From: Caballeronia mineralivorans PML1(12)
GTDB taxonomy: Bacteria; Pseudomonadota; Gammaproteobacteria; Burkholderiales; Burkholderiaceae
DNA length: 64,000 nt
Direction of reading: 5' to 3'
Assembly: GCF_001028175.1 (NCBI RefSeq)
Contig: NZ_AEJF01000116.1
Location: 1 to 64,000, forward strand
This document shows positions 34,151 through 42,300 of this stretch, piece by piece (within the stretch, counting starts at the first letter, position 1; the number at the start of each line of letters is the position of its first letter). The position numbers were made by a program, and so were the translations under genes. The notes beneath the pieces were generated by a model. That model was not told the origin of the DNA, made no database searches, and saw nothing but the letters and a program-made list of their open reading frames with translations.

Positions 34151-36103
34151 TTAGCTCCTCACGCGGCGCTTGGTCGGGTCGTAATGCGGAAAAGGCACCA
34201 CGTCGACGGCCAGCCTCTTGAGCTTTCCATCGAGCTTGCCGATCTCGAAGCGCGAGCCTGGCTCCGAATACAGGACATCGACACGTGCGAGCGCGATCTG
34301 CTTGTCGAGCAGCGGTGAGCGCGTTGCACTGGTCACCTGCCCGATTTGCGCCCGGCCGTTATAGACGATATCGCCGCTGGCGAGCGCTTCAGCTCCCTCG
34401 CCGATCAAGCCGACCAGCTTTTTCTGGGGCCTGAGTGCGCGCGCCGCAAGCGCCTCCTTGCCGACAAAATCCGAAGGCTGGTCGAGTGCCACGCAAAAGC
34501 CGATCGCTGCTTCGAAGGGATCGGTCATCGGACAGAACTCCTGCCCCGCGAAAGCCAGGCCGGCTTCGATGCGAAGCATATCGAGCGCAGCCATGCCCAA
34601 CGGGGCGATACCGTGACCGGCGCCCGCATCCCAGACCGCATCCCAGACCCGCGTGGCCTCCGACGGATGACACCACAATTCAAACCCCAACTCGCCGGTG
34701 TAGCCCGTTCGGGACACGATTACGGGTACACCTTCAGGACCGCCGATGCGCCCCACGGTAAACCGGAACCACTTCAGCGTCTCGGCGCTGCTGCGGGCAG
34801 GCGGCGTCCACAAGACCTCTCTGAGTACGTCGCGGCTTGCCGGACCCTGCAGTGCGATGTTATGCAGGCGATCGGTCACGTTGCGCACGAAAACCTTGAG
34901 CCCGAGCGCCACGGCCTGTTCCTGCAGCCAGAGCCCAGTCGTATCTTCGCCGCAGACGAAGCGGAAATTGTCCGCGCCCAGCCTGAATACCGTGGCGTCG
35001 TCCATCATCCCGCCGTGCGGATGACACACGGCTGTGTACACCACCTGTCCAACCGCGAGCTTGCGCATGTCGCGTGTCTGTACATGCTGGAGCAAGGCCT
35101 GCGCATCGGGACCGGTCACGTCGAACTTGCGCAGCGCCGACAGGTCCATCACCGCGACGCGTTCACGGCATGCCCAGTACTCGGCCATCGCACCGTAGCC
35201 GGTGAACTCGTGTGGCAGCCAGAACCCGCGATAGTCCACGAAGTGTTGCGCAAGCGCGCGCGTGCGCGGCGCGAAGGCGCTGTCGCGCGTCAATCTGGGC
35301 GTGGCGTCGGCAGTCATACGGTGGGCGATTGCGCTCGGAAAGGAACGATGCGCGTCGTACACGCGCACCAGGATGTCGGTGGGTTGCCAGCCATTGGCGG
35401 CATCGATATCGTCAGCGCACGACGAAACGGCTAGCAGCAAGTCGCGGCTCGCGCGCAGCAGAACATAGTCGCCAGCCCGCGACCAGGGTTCGTCGAACAC
35501 CAGCGTGCCGCACGGCTCGATCCGCGTATTGAAGAAGAAGTTGATGGCGGTCCAGCCCGGACGCGGCGCGATGCCATGCGGCGCCAGCACCGTGTTGAAG
35601 TTTTCGCTGCAACTGTCGTGGCCGGGGTAACCCGCGTCCTCGTAATACTTGCGCGTGCAGGCGAGCGCAAAACTGTCGTGGCGCCCTACCGTGTCCTGCA
35701 CGACTTCGAGCATCGCCCGCATGCGCGAGTCGTAGTACTTCGCATGCAAGCCGGGTTGCGGCACATCGCGGCCCATCAGCGTACGCGTAACCGCAGGGTC
35801 AAGTGCGAGCGCTTCGCCGCGCGCGAGCGCCGCGGCGTCGAAGGCGAGCAGGTCCGAACACTGCCGCCCTTCCACGTCTATCACCTGCACGTACTGCCCT
35901 GCTGCGACGCTCAACGTACGCGCCGACCCCGCGGCCACGCGATATTCGGCAAGCACTTCAGCTAGGCGTGCGCGTTCGAGCGGATCGGGATGCGGCGGTG
36001 CGGGCTTGTCGGTTAGATCGTCAGCTAAGTCGTCGGCTAAGTCGTTGGCTAAAGGCGGCAGATCGAATTCCGGCAGCTCGCCTGACAACACTTCGTTCAA
36101 CAT
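34151..36103 (-). CDS. DUF1989-GcvT fusion protein
   Basis: The 650-residue protein joins two domains. Residues of about 45-240 are a DUF1989 (urea-carboxylase-associated) domain, with VAAGQYVQVIDVEGRQCSDL, HDSCSENFNTVLAPHGI and NFFFNTRIEPCG. Residues of about 280-650 are a GcvT-type domain (VMDLSALRKFDVTGPDAQAL, VSRTGYTGELGFELWCHP, GQVTSATRSPLLDKQIALAR). DUF1989 proteins include the carboxyguanidine deiminase subunits CgiAB; GcvT domains pass C1 units to THF. The fusion therefore hints at an N-methylated amidine, guanidine or amide substrate, which is inference. The ATG overlaps the flavin reductase stop by seven bases. Confidence 0.8.
   Translation of the reverse strand: MLNEVLSGELPEFDLPPLANDLADDLADDLTDKPAPPHPDPLERARLAEVLAEYRVAAGSARTLSVAAGQYVQVIDVEGRQCSDLLAFDAAALARGEALALDPAVTRTLMGRDVPQPGLHAKYYDSRMRAMLEVVQDTVGRHDSFALACTRKYYEDAGYPGHDSCSENFNTVLAPHGIAPRPGWTAINFFFNTRIEPCGTLVFDEPWSRAGDYVLLRASRDLLLAVSSCADDIDAANGWQPTDILVRVYDAHRSFPSAIAHRMTADATPRLTRDSAFAPRTRALAQHFVDYRGFWLPHEFTGYGAMAEYWACRERVAVMDLSALRKFDVTGPDAQALLQHVQTRDMRKLAVGQVVYTAVCHPHGGMMDDATVFRLGADNFRFVCGEDTTGLWLQEQAVALGLKVFVRNVTDRLHNIALQGPASRDVLREVLWTPPARSSAETLKWFRFTVGRIGGPEGVPVIVSRTGYTGELGFELWCHPSEATRVWDAVWDAGAGHGIAPLGMAALDMLRIEAGLAFAGQEFCPMTDPFEAAIGFCVALDQPSDFVGKEALAARALRPQKKLVGLIGEGAEALASGDIVYNGRAQIGQVTSATRSPLLDKQIALARVDVLYSEPGSRFEIGKLDGKLKRLAVDVVPFPHYDPTKRRVRS
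36008..36055. repeat. 12-bp imperfect tandem repeat coding for an acidic linker
   Basis: Four 12-base units (GTCGGTTAGATC, GTCAGCTAAGTC, GTCGGCTAAGTC, GTTGGCTAAAGG) encode LANDLADDLADDLTDK near the N-terminus of the DUF1989-GcvT fusion. The length is a multiple of three, so the frame is kept. It is a small coding minisatellite likely to vary in copy number. Confidence 0.6.
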
Positions 36104-36582
36104 ACCGCCGTCTCCGCGAGCGCACGATAGGACCCGCGGCAAAACACCAGCGGCTCGCCGTCGCGCGCCCTCAGCGACTGCACTTCGACCACGAAGATCG
36201 TATGGTCGCCACCGTCGTAGCGCGCATATGGGCGGCATTCGAAAATCGCCAGCGCATCGCTCAACAGAGGACTGCCCGACTTGCCGCGAACGTAGTCGAG
36301 ACCGGCCCATTTCTCGGTGCCGCCTCTCGCGAACCGTGTCGACAGTTCGTGCTGGTCGTGCCCAAGCACATGAATCGCGATGCCTTCGGCCGCATCGAAC
36401 GAACGATGGCATGGCGAGGTCTTACCGATGCTGAACAGCACGAGCGCCGGCTCGAGCGACACTGCGTTGAACGAACTGACAGTCACGCCCACCGGCCCGG
36501 AATCGGCATCGTGCGTAGTCACGACTGCGACGCCGGTCGGGAAATGGCCGAGCGTCGTGCGGAACTCGCGCTGATCCATCAT
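36097..36582 (-). CDS. Flavin reductase (HpaC-like)
   Basis: The 161-residue protein has the flavin reductase-like split-barrel motifs: TTLGHFPTGVAVVTTHD, VGVTVSSFNAVSLEPALVLF and GDHTIFVVEV. It would reduce FMN or FAD with NAD(P)H for a two-component monooxygenase. Its start overlaps the stop of the acyl-CoA-dehydrogenase-like gene and its end overlaps the next gene, so it is translationally coupled on both sides; the flavoprotein upstream is its likely partner. Confidence 0.87.
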   Translation of the reverse strand: MMDQREFRTTLGHFPTGVAVVTTHDADSGPVGVTVSSFNAVSLEPALVLFSIGKTSPCHRSFDAAEGIAIHVLGHDQHELSTRFARGGTEKWAGLDYVRGKSGSPLLSDALAIFECRPYARYDGGDHTIFVVEVQSLRARDGEPLVFCRGSYRALAETAVC

Positions 36583-37988
36583 GCCGCCGCTGCGGTCTGC
36601 AGTTCGGACAGCAGGCCGTTGGCGAAGGCCATCTTTTCGTCGCGGGACATCTTCTTCAGCTCATTCGAAAGCACGCGCTGGTTGACCGACTGGCTCCAGT
36701 AGTCGAGCACCTCGAAGCCGAGCAACGCCGACTTGCCCACGAACTGCCGCAGCACTTCATTGGTCGGCCCCATCACCCAGCCGGCCTTGCCGTCGCGCAG
36801 CAGGCGCTCGATCTGCAGGCCCGGCTTGTAGCCCGTGCCGCCGCATGCGTGCAGCATCTTGTCGGTCACGTGCGAGACATTCTTCGCGGCAAAAAACTTC
36901 ACTTGCCACAACCAGTGCAGCATGCGCGAGCGCGGCAAGTAGTCCGTGTCCGCATGCAGCTCCCAGTCGCAATTGCCCGTCAGCGCGTCGAGCGACTGCG
37001 CGGCGAGATACACATACGAGCGGCTCGCGTTGGTGTCGATGATCGCTTCGCCCACGTAGTCCTGGATGGTCGGATAGTCGGCCACGCGCATGCCGACGTC
37101 GGCGTGAGTCTTGCGCGTGGTGTGATTCTTCGCGATGTCGATAGTGGCGAGCGCAATGCCGTTCCAGCAAGCCGACGAACACGTCAGGAAGAACGGATCG
37201 ACCACTTCGTCGTTGGACTTCGCACCGTCGCCGACCGGGCCGACCAGGCCGGTATCCGGCAGCACCACCCCTTCGATCGAGATCGGGCCCGACTGGTTGC
37301 CGCGCAACCCGAGGCCGTCCCAGTTGGCAGGGTCGGCCTTGACCTGATCCTTCTTCACGAGAAAGCAGCTCAGGTTCGAGTAGTCGCCACCGAAATCCGG
37401 GCTGGTGGTCTGGATGATGTACCAGTCAGCAAAGCCGCCCGAGGTTGTCCACGACGCTTTCTTGTTGACACGCCAGCCGCCGTCCACACGCTCTGCCCGC
37501 GACGACATCGGGTACCAGAAATGCGAGCCCGTCTCCGGATCCGAATACGACAGCGTGCCGATCAGCACGTCGCGGTCGATACGCGTAAGTATGTCGCGCA
37601 GCGCCGGGTTCGTGTGATGGCGAAACAGCGCGGCGGCCGTGGCGCCGAGGTGCATCGTGTAGCACATCGCGGTCGACGGGCAGCCGTAGCGGGCGATCGT
37701 CTCGACGATCATGGCTGCGCACAGGTGGCTCTGGCCGCGGCCGCCAAGTTCCTTCGGCACGATCAGCCCAAGCAGGCCGAGTTTCGCCAGTGCTTCGAAA
37801 TTCTTGCGCGGATAAACGAAGCCCTTGTCGCTTTCGATGGCGTTGGCGCGCAGCGTTTTCTGGCATAGCGCGATCAGTTGCGTCTGCAAGTCCTTCTGCT
37901 CGTCGTCGAGCACCCATTGCGGGTCCCATTCATAGCCGAGACCCCAATAGCGTTCCTCGCCCCACATCTTCGCTGCTTGCATCGTCAT
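36579..37988 (-). CDS. Acyl-CoA dehydrogenase-like flavoprotein (possible two-component monooxygenase)
   Basis: The 469-residue protein has the acyl-CoA dehydrogenase fold: LAKLGLLGLIVPKELGGRGQ, flavin-site SYSDPETGSHFWYP and WTTSGGFADWYII, and C-terminal ACGGTGYKPGLQIERLLRDG. It is longer than typical dehydrogenases (about 380) and sits with a flavin reductase. This pairing is typical of the DszC/HsaA-type branch that uses reduced flavin and oxygen. It may hydroxylate or oxidise the substrate at nitrogen or an adjacent carbon. A genuine acyl-CoA dehydrogenase role is the alternative, but no acyl-CoA genes are nearby. Confidence 0.78.
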   Translation of the reverse strand: MTMQAAKMWGEERYWGLGYEWDPQWVLDDEQKDLQTQLIALCQKTLRANAIESDKGFVYPRKNFEALAKLGLLGLIVPKELGGRGQSHLCAAMIVETIARYGCPSTAMCYTMHLGATAAALFRHHTNPALRDILTRIDRDVLIGTLSYSDPETGSHFWYPMSSRAERVDGGWRVNKKASWTTSGGFADWYIIQTTSPDFGGDYSNLSCFLVKKDQVKADPANWDGLGLRGNQSGPISIEGVVLPDTGLVGPVGDGAKSNDEVVDPFFLTCSSACWNGIALATIDIAKNHTTRKTHADVGMRVADYPTIQDYVGEAIIDTNASRSYVYLAAQSLDALTGNCDWELHADTDYLPRSRMLHWLWQVKFFAAKNVSHVTDKMLHACGGTGYKPGLQIERLLRDGKAGWVMGPTNEVLRQFVGKSALLGFEVLDYWSQSVNQRVLSNELKKMSRDEKMAFANGLLSELQTAAAA

Positions 37989-38044
37989 GACAGATTCCTT
38001 GAATGGCAGAAAATTCGGACCTTCGATCCGGCCTTGCGGTGTGC

Positions 38045-39100
38045 TCAGGCAGCCAGGGTTTCCGCTGCGGTTCCTGCTGCGGTGGGTGCGCCGTCATCGT
38101 ATTGGGCAAGCCACGTTACCGCCGTCTCACGAAAACGCGCGAGACCCTTGTATGCAGCGAGTTCGTCCGGCAATGACTGCAGCACGCGGTGCATCCGGCG
38201 CGCCCACTTGCCCACGCGCACCAGTTCGTCCAGGCGGATCAGGTAGCAGCGCACGCCGAACAGCACCCCGTTGCTGCGCGGCAACCGGAAAAGCGTCTGC
38301 AATTCGACCCGCAAATGCAGTTTTTGCCCGACGTTTTCGGGGGTGATGCTGGCGCGGTCTGGACCCCAGTGGGGATAGTTTTCCGGCGACGTGTCGAGGC
38401 GTGGATTTACTGTCATCGTCCAGTTGAGGCGCCGCACCGGCTTGCCCCATTGCAAACGCAGCAGGAATTGCAACGCGCGGTCGAACACACCCATCTGGTG
38501 TGCGAGCGGCACGGGTGCATGCCATTCGACGAAGCTCATGCCGAGATCAAAGTCGAGCGACCAGTCCGCCTGAGACGTCACCATGCCACCGTCCATGAAC
38601 AGGTTGTCGTCGCGATGATCGAGCAGGCAGAAATCGCCCTGCGCCTGCCGCGTGATGTATTCGAACGGCGGCAGCGGTAGCGTCGATGCATCGCCGAAAC
38701 GGAAACGGTCAGCGATCCCCAGTGGGCCATTGATCCACGTCCACCATTCGCCGTCTCGTGTCAGGCGGAAGTGCTGCGGATAGTCGCGCGACAGGCTTTC
38801 CATCAACAGCTCGAGCGTGTCCCACTCGGCCGCCTGCATGTGCGGCAGGACCTGACAACGCAGCGGATCGGCCGCGAGTGTCAGCGCGCGGTCGCGGCAT
38901 TCCGCAACATAGTGTTCATCGACATCGAAGGTGGCCTGGAACGCGTCCGAGGGGCCGCCTGCCACATGCGGTTCAATGTTGACGCTGTACAGGTAGCGGT
39001 CTTCGTGAAACGGAAACGGGAAACGCAGGATCGCGTCGTCGCTGTTGTTGTAGCGGAAGTCGTCGCGAAAGGTCTCGTCGGGCTTGAAGGTCATGGTCAT
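38045..39100 (-). CDS. Heme-dependent oxidative N-demethylase family protein (DUF3445)
   Basis: The 351-residue protein matches the HODM alpha-subunit-like family (DUF3445): FRYNNSDDAILRFPFPFHED, AFQATFDVDEHYVAECRDRA, FRLTRDGEWWTWINGPLG, YITRQAQGDFCLLDHRDDNL and SLDFDLGMSFVEWHAPVPLA. Such proteins bind heme and oxidatively demethylate methylamines; one is a subunit of dimethylamine monooxygenase. The start at 39100 follows GGGGAT; an upstream ATG at 39148 is less likely. The DmmA-family and reductase genes lie directly upstream, giving the expected multi-subunit enzyme. Confidence 0.85.
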   Translation of the reverse strand: MTMTFKPDETFRDDFRYNNSDDAILRFPFPFHEDRYLYSVNIEPHVAGGPSDAFQATFDVDEHYVAECRDRALTLAADPLRCQVLPHMQAAEWDTLELLMESLSRDYPQHFRLTRDGEWWTWINGPLGIADRFRFGDASTLPLPPFEYITRQAQGDFCLLDHRDDNLFMDGGMVTSQADWSLDFDLGMSFVEWHAPVPLAHQMGVFDRALQFLLRLQWGKPVRRLNWTMTVNPRLDTSPENYPHWGPDRASITPENVGQKLHLRVELQTLFRLPRSNGVLFGVRCYLIRLDELVRVGKWARRMHRVLQSLPDELAAYKGLARFRETAVTWLAQYDDGAPTAAGTAAETLAA

Positions 39101-39157
39101 TTCGATCCCCGGGGGATGAGTATCTGGTCGGCACTGCTCGGGCATCACAGCACAGCA

Positions 39158-40117
39158 CTACAGGTCCAGCACGAGCCGCTCACAAGCAGCGCGCGACACG
39201 CACAGCATGATGTGGCGCCCTTCGCTGCGCTCCGCCGCCGAGAGGAAGTAGTCGCGATGCTCCGGGCGGCCCTCGAGAACGGTCGTCTTGCACACGCCGC
39301 AAGCGCCGCCGCGGCACTGGCTGTCCGCATGCACGCCGGCGGCTTCGAGGGCGTCGAGCAACGACACATCGCCAGGCACCTGGACGTCGATGCCGCTGCG
39401 CGCGAGGCTGGCGACGAACGAAGCGCCGCCACGCGGACTACCGAAGCGCTCGGCATGCAGTGTGCTCGCCGGCCAGCCGAGTTCACGAGCGCTGGAAAGC
39501 ACATGGTCCATCAGTGCATCCGGCCCGCAAACATACAGCTGCGTGCCCACGGGTTGAGCGCGCAACAGGGCGGTCACATCCAGACGACGTCCTTCCAGAT
39601 CCTGATAGACGCGAGTGTTCGGACGCTCGCCGAACCAGCCGGCGAAGCAGGCTTGTTCGTCGTCGCGGGCGCAGTAGTGGAGTTCGAACGGCTGGCCCAG
39701 AGCCTCAAGTTCAGGCAGGTAAGAAAGGAACGGTGTAATGCCTACGCCGGCGGCGATCAGGAGATGCCGCTTGGCCATGCGAACTGGCGCAAACAGATTG
39801 ACGGGCGGCGTAGCCTCGAGCACGGCGCCCGCCACTATCTCGCGATGAATGAAGTGCGAGCCTCCGCGCGATTCCGGCACGCGGCGCACGATGATCTCGT
39901 ATGCGTCACGAGTGCCCGGTTTGCTCGTCAGCGAATAGGCATTGCGGAAGGTTCTGCTTGCATCGCGCAACGTCAGCACAATATGCGAGCCCGCCGATGC
40001 GGGCGCCAGCAGTTGTTCCTGTCCGTATGCCGGGACCAGGCGCAGATGTTTCAATGATGGCGACAAGTCACGCGTCGCCTCAACGCGCAGTTCGATCCGG
40101 TCGATGTTGCGGCTCAT
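39158..40117 (-). CDS. PDR/VanB-type oxidoreductase (reductase of the N-demethylase)
   Basis: The 319-residue protein has an FNR-like flavin domain (HIVLTLRDASRTFRNAYSLT), an NAD-binding motif (LLIAAGVGITPFLSYLPE) and a C-terminal [2Fe-2S] domain (CRGGACGVCKTTV ... MLC). This is the class IA phthalate dioxygenase reductase layout, which passes electrons from NAD(P)H to an oxygenase. It overlaps dmmA by ATGA. In dimethylamine monooxygenase one subunit is of this type. Confidence 0.88.
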   Translation of the reverse strand: MSRNIDRIELRVEATRDLSPSLKHLRLVPAYGQEQLLAPASAGSHIVLTLRDASRTFRNAYSLTSKPGTRDAYEIIVRRVPESRGGSHFIHREIVAGAVLEATPPVNLFAPVRMAKRHLLIAAGVGITPFLSYLPELEALGQPFELHYCARDDEQACFAGWFGERPNTRVYQDLEGRRLDVTALLRAQPVGTQLYVCGPDALMDHVLSSARELGWPASTLHAERFGSPRGGASFVASLARSGIDVQVPGDVSLLDALEAAGVHADSQCRGGACGVCKTTVLEGRPEHRDYFLSAAERSEGRHIMLCVSRAACERLVLDL

Positions 40118-40704
40118 CGGCGCAGTTCCTCGACGGGCGGCAGCACGCCGGGTTCTTCGGCATCGGCCTGTACGCCTATGTATGCGCCCAGCCTTCGCGA
40201 GAAATGCGCCCGCACGGCAAGCGTCTTGCCGCATGACGGACAGGTAACGAGATTGGTTTCGGTGTCACGGATGGTGTGACGGCAGTGGATGCAGTAGACA
40301 TTGCGCGACGGTTTGCCCGCGAGTTCGAGCTGCATAGAGTCGGTTGTCATTCCATACCGGGTCGCAATTGCGCTCGCTTGCCACAGGAACGGTTCCGATC
40401 CAATCACATATAGACGCAGGCCCATGCGGGCTTGCGACAAAAACGCTTCCACCGTTGCCCACAAGCTTTGGACATCGTTGAAGCTGCGACATTCGTACCG
40501 CGCTCGCGTCGATAAGCGGAGGATCTTGTTGCCGAGCAAATAGACGAACAATGAACCCGCTGCATCGCTCAGCGGGTTCAACTGCTCCGGCTTGAGCCAT
40601 TCGGCCCTCTCAACGATCACCAGGTGCTGCCGCGCCGTCGCTGCCGCCGCGATTTGTACCGGATAGTAGACTGGCGTGCTCGGAATGGCTTCGATCTGCA
40701 TCAT
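40114..40704 (-). CDS. dmmA: Dimethylamine monooxygenase subunit DmmA family protein
   Basis: The 196-residue protein carries the DmmA-family C-terminus: a four-cysteine zinc-ribbon-like CIHCRHTIRD ... TCPSCGKTL followed by VRAHFSRRLGAYIGV. The N-terminus is a Rossmann-like reductase-style segment (LRLYVIGSEPFLWQASAIAT). It is the first gene of the minus-strand operon of six genes down to 34151. Together with the reductase and the heme protein it should form a dimethylamine monooxygenase or a related amine N-demethylase. Confidence 0.82.
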   Translation of the reverse strand: MMQIEAIPSTPVYYPVQIAAAATARQHLVIVERAEWLKPEQLNPLSDAAGSLFVYLLGNKILRLSTRARYECRSFNDVQSLWATVEAFLSQARMGLRLYVIGSEPFLWQASAIATRYGMTTDSMQLELAGKPSRNVYCIHCRHTIRDTETNLVTCPSCGKTLAVRAHFSRRLGAYIGVQADAEEPGVLPPVEELRR

Positions 40705-40773
40705 TCGGTTCCGACGTTAGGTATCTGCACCTGCTGCGGCGCTTGACTCGACTATCGCCCGTCGGAATTCGAT

Positions 40774-40800
40774 CCTCAATTCTCTTGAGGGAGTACCACC
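40774..40800. promoter_or_regulatory. Candidate control region of the dmm operon
   Basis: A dyad CCTCAA-TTCTC-TTGAGG (40774-40790) abuts the 11-mer GGAGTACCACC (40790-40800) that also occurs upstream of purU. Both lie 70-96 bp before the dmmA start codon. They are candidate regulator sites. Confidence 0.4.
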
Positions 40801-40872
40801 TTGGAGGGAGAAGTCCGCGGGGTACTGTCAGCTTGCGGGCAGCTTGGCGTGGACGCGGCGATAATGTCGGCC

Positions 40873-41491
40873 ATGAAACCAGCGACCCGGCAAAAAAACA
40901 CCTGACACCGATAACCCGCTGTCTTATGCGGGCTATCGCTTCTCGCCCGATGTGATTAGCTATGCGGTGTGCTTGTACGACCGTTTCCCGCTCGGCCTGC
41001 GCATGGTCGAGGAACTGCTGGCCGCACCCGGCATCGAACTTACATATGAGACGGTGCGGCGCTGGTCGGTAAAGTTTGGGCTGGGCATCGCCCGACGCAT
41101 CCGCTCTACGGCGTTGGGCCGGGGCGACAAGTGGCGCCTCGATGAAGTGGTCGTCACGATTAATGGCAGAAAGCACTGGCTGTGGCGCGCGCTGGACCAG
41201 CATGGAGCGGTGCTCGATGTGCTGGCGCAAAGCCGACGCGACAGGCACGCGGCCAGGCGGCTCATGCGCAAGGTGTTAAAGAAGCACGGGCGTGCCCCAC
41301 GTGTACTGATCACCGATAAGCTTAAGAGTTACGCGGCGGCGAACAGGGATCTGGGAATAACCGAAACTAATTGCGCATATCTGGCGGCGCGGATCACCAA
41401 ATCCAGTCTTCATGCAGCTCGCAGACAAATTCGGCAGCGTCAGAAAACCCGCAACCAGTTGTTAGAGCAATACCAGTCTCACAGCCTTTGA
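40873..41491 (+). pseudogene. IS6-family transposase, frameshifted and truncated
   Basis: The ATG at 40873 reads MKPATRQK and then hits a stop. A seven-A run at 40892-40898 has one A too many; with six the frame continues TPDTDNPLSYAGYRFSPDVI and joins the long downstream frame. That frame has the IS6/IS26 features GLRMVEELLAAPGIELTYET, the first catalytic Asp in WRLDEVVVTINGRKHWLWRA and the second in VLITDKLKSY. After RDLGI the homology ends, so the catalytic Glu is missing. A left end may lie near 40826 (GGGTACTGTCAGC); no right end is visible. It cannot transpose. Confidence 0.75.
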
Positions 41492-41604
41492 TACGAGATA
41501 GCTCGAACTTGCGATTCGCCTTCGGCATTGACGTTCCTCGAAGCATGCGACATTGATTGGAGCCGTCCCGCCTCCATGTGCAGACGCTGATCTTGTCGTG
41601 TGCT

Positions 41605-41847
41605 TCAAATCAACGCTCCCTCAATCTCCCGCGCCCCAGCCACGGCCAGCGCGGCCAACCGAGCCATCGTCCGATCATCGGTTGTATCGGCAACAACATA
41701 GCTGATACTCCCCAATCCCAGCCGGTCCGCATTCAAAATAGGCGCGGCAATCCCTGCCGAGCCCGCATCCACTTCCCCGCGGCTAATCAGGCTCCCCGCC
41801 TTTCTCCACTCAACCATCTTCGCCCGTTGCAGCCTGTCGTGGTCCAT
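41605..41847 (-). pseudogene. C-terminal fragment of an IclR-family regulator
   Basis: The frame reads SLISRGEVDAGSAGIAAPIL, then GLGSISYVVADTTD and LAVAGAREIEGALI before the stop. This is the end of an IclR effector-binding domain (LSRGE...GIAAPI, then G..S). The DNA-binding half is absent, and the frame begins without a ribosome binding site. It lies among other fragments just after the IS6 remnant. The stretches 41492-41604 and 41848-42062 hold no recognisable gene. Confidence 0.65.
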
Positions 41848-42062
41848 TCAACCCGAGCCATCCGGTGTTCTTGCTCAGTGTCGTCATTGCGGTCACTCTG
41901 TCGTTGGCAATATGGCAAGCCGCCCCCAGGTGGCGCAAATTTGAGGATTATTTGACGCATCTGTTCAAGAAACGCCGCTTGCCATAGCGTGTTGGCTGTT
42001 CTCGTTATCACTATTAGCCACTGTGCGTGGCGGCACGTCATTTCTGGCGGTCCGGCGATGCG

Positions 42063-42300
42063 TCAGAGTCGTCCGATGCGGAGCCATTGAATGGAGGGAT
42101 GTTCGCCGGTAACGGCTTCCGGTACGACCGTGTGTATCAGGCGCATACCGCGCGCCGAATTCGCGAACCATACAACCGCATCTTTCGTCGCGCGATTGGC
42201 GAGAACGAACGCCCGGAATCCGGGATTATTTCCCCAATGGAAGAAACAATTCTCGGAAGGTTCGAGACCCCAACCTAGTCCCCATGCAACGGTGTGGTCA
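42063..42300 (-). pseudogene. C-terminal fragment of a serine hydrolase (beta-lactamase-like)
   Basis: A frame reads AWGLGWGLEPSENCFFHWGN, NPGFRAFVLANRATKDAVVW and FANSARGMRLIHTVVPEAVT, then GEHPSIQWL and a stop at 42063. WGLGWG...HWG.NPGF is the C-terminal signature of class C beta-lactamase-related (CubicO-type) hydrolases, with the HWG corresponding to the third active-site motif. The N-terminal two thirds are missing: the frame abuts the GntR stop at 42298. Confidence 0.65.

Noticed and set aside
34346..35434. 362-residue plus-strand frame
   Set aside because: It is antisense to the DUF1989-GcvT fusion, with Arg/His-rich composition and no domain.
36849..37868. 339-residue plus-strand frame
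   Set aside because: It is antisense to the ACAD-like flavoprotein and shows shadow composition.
38771..40057. 428-residue plus-strand frame
   Set aside because: It runs antisense to both the heme N-demethylase and reductase genes and crosses their boundary.
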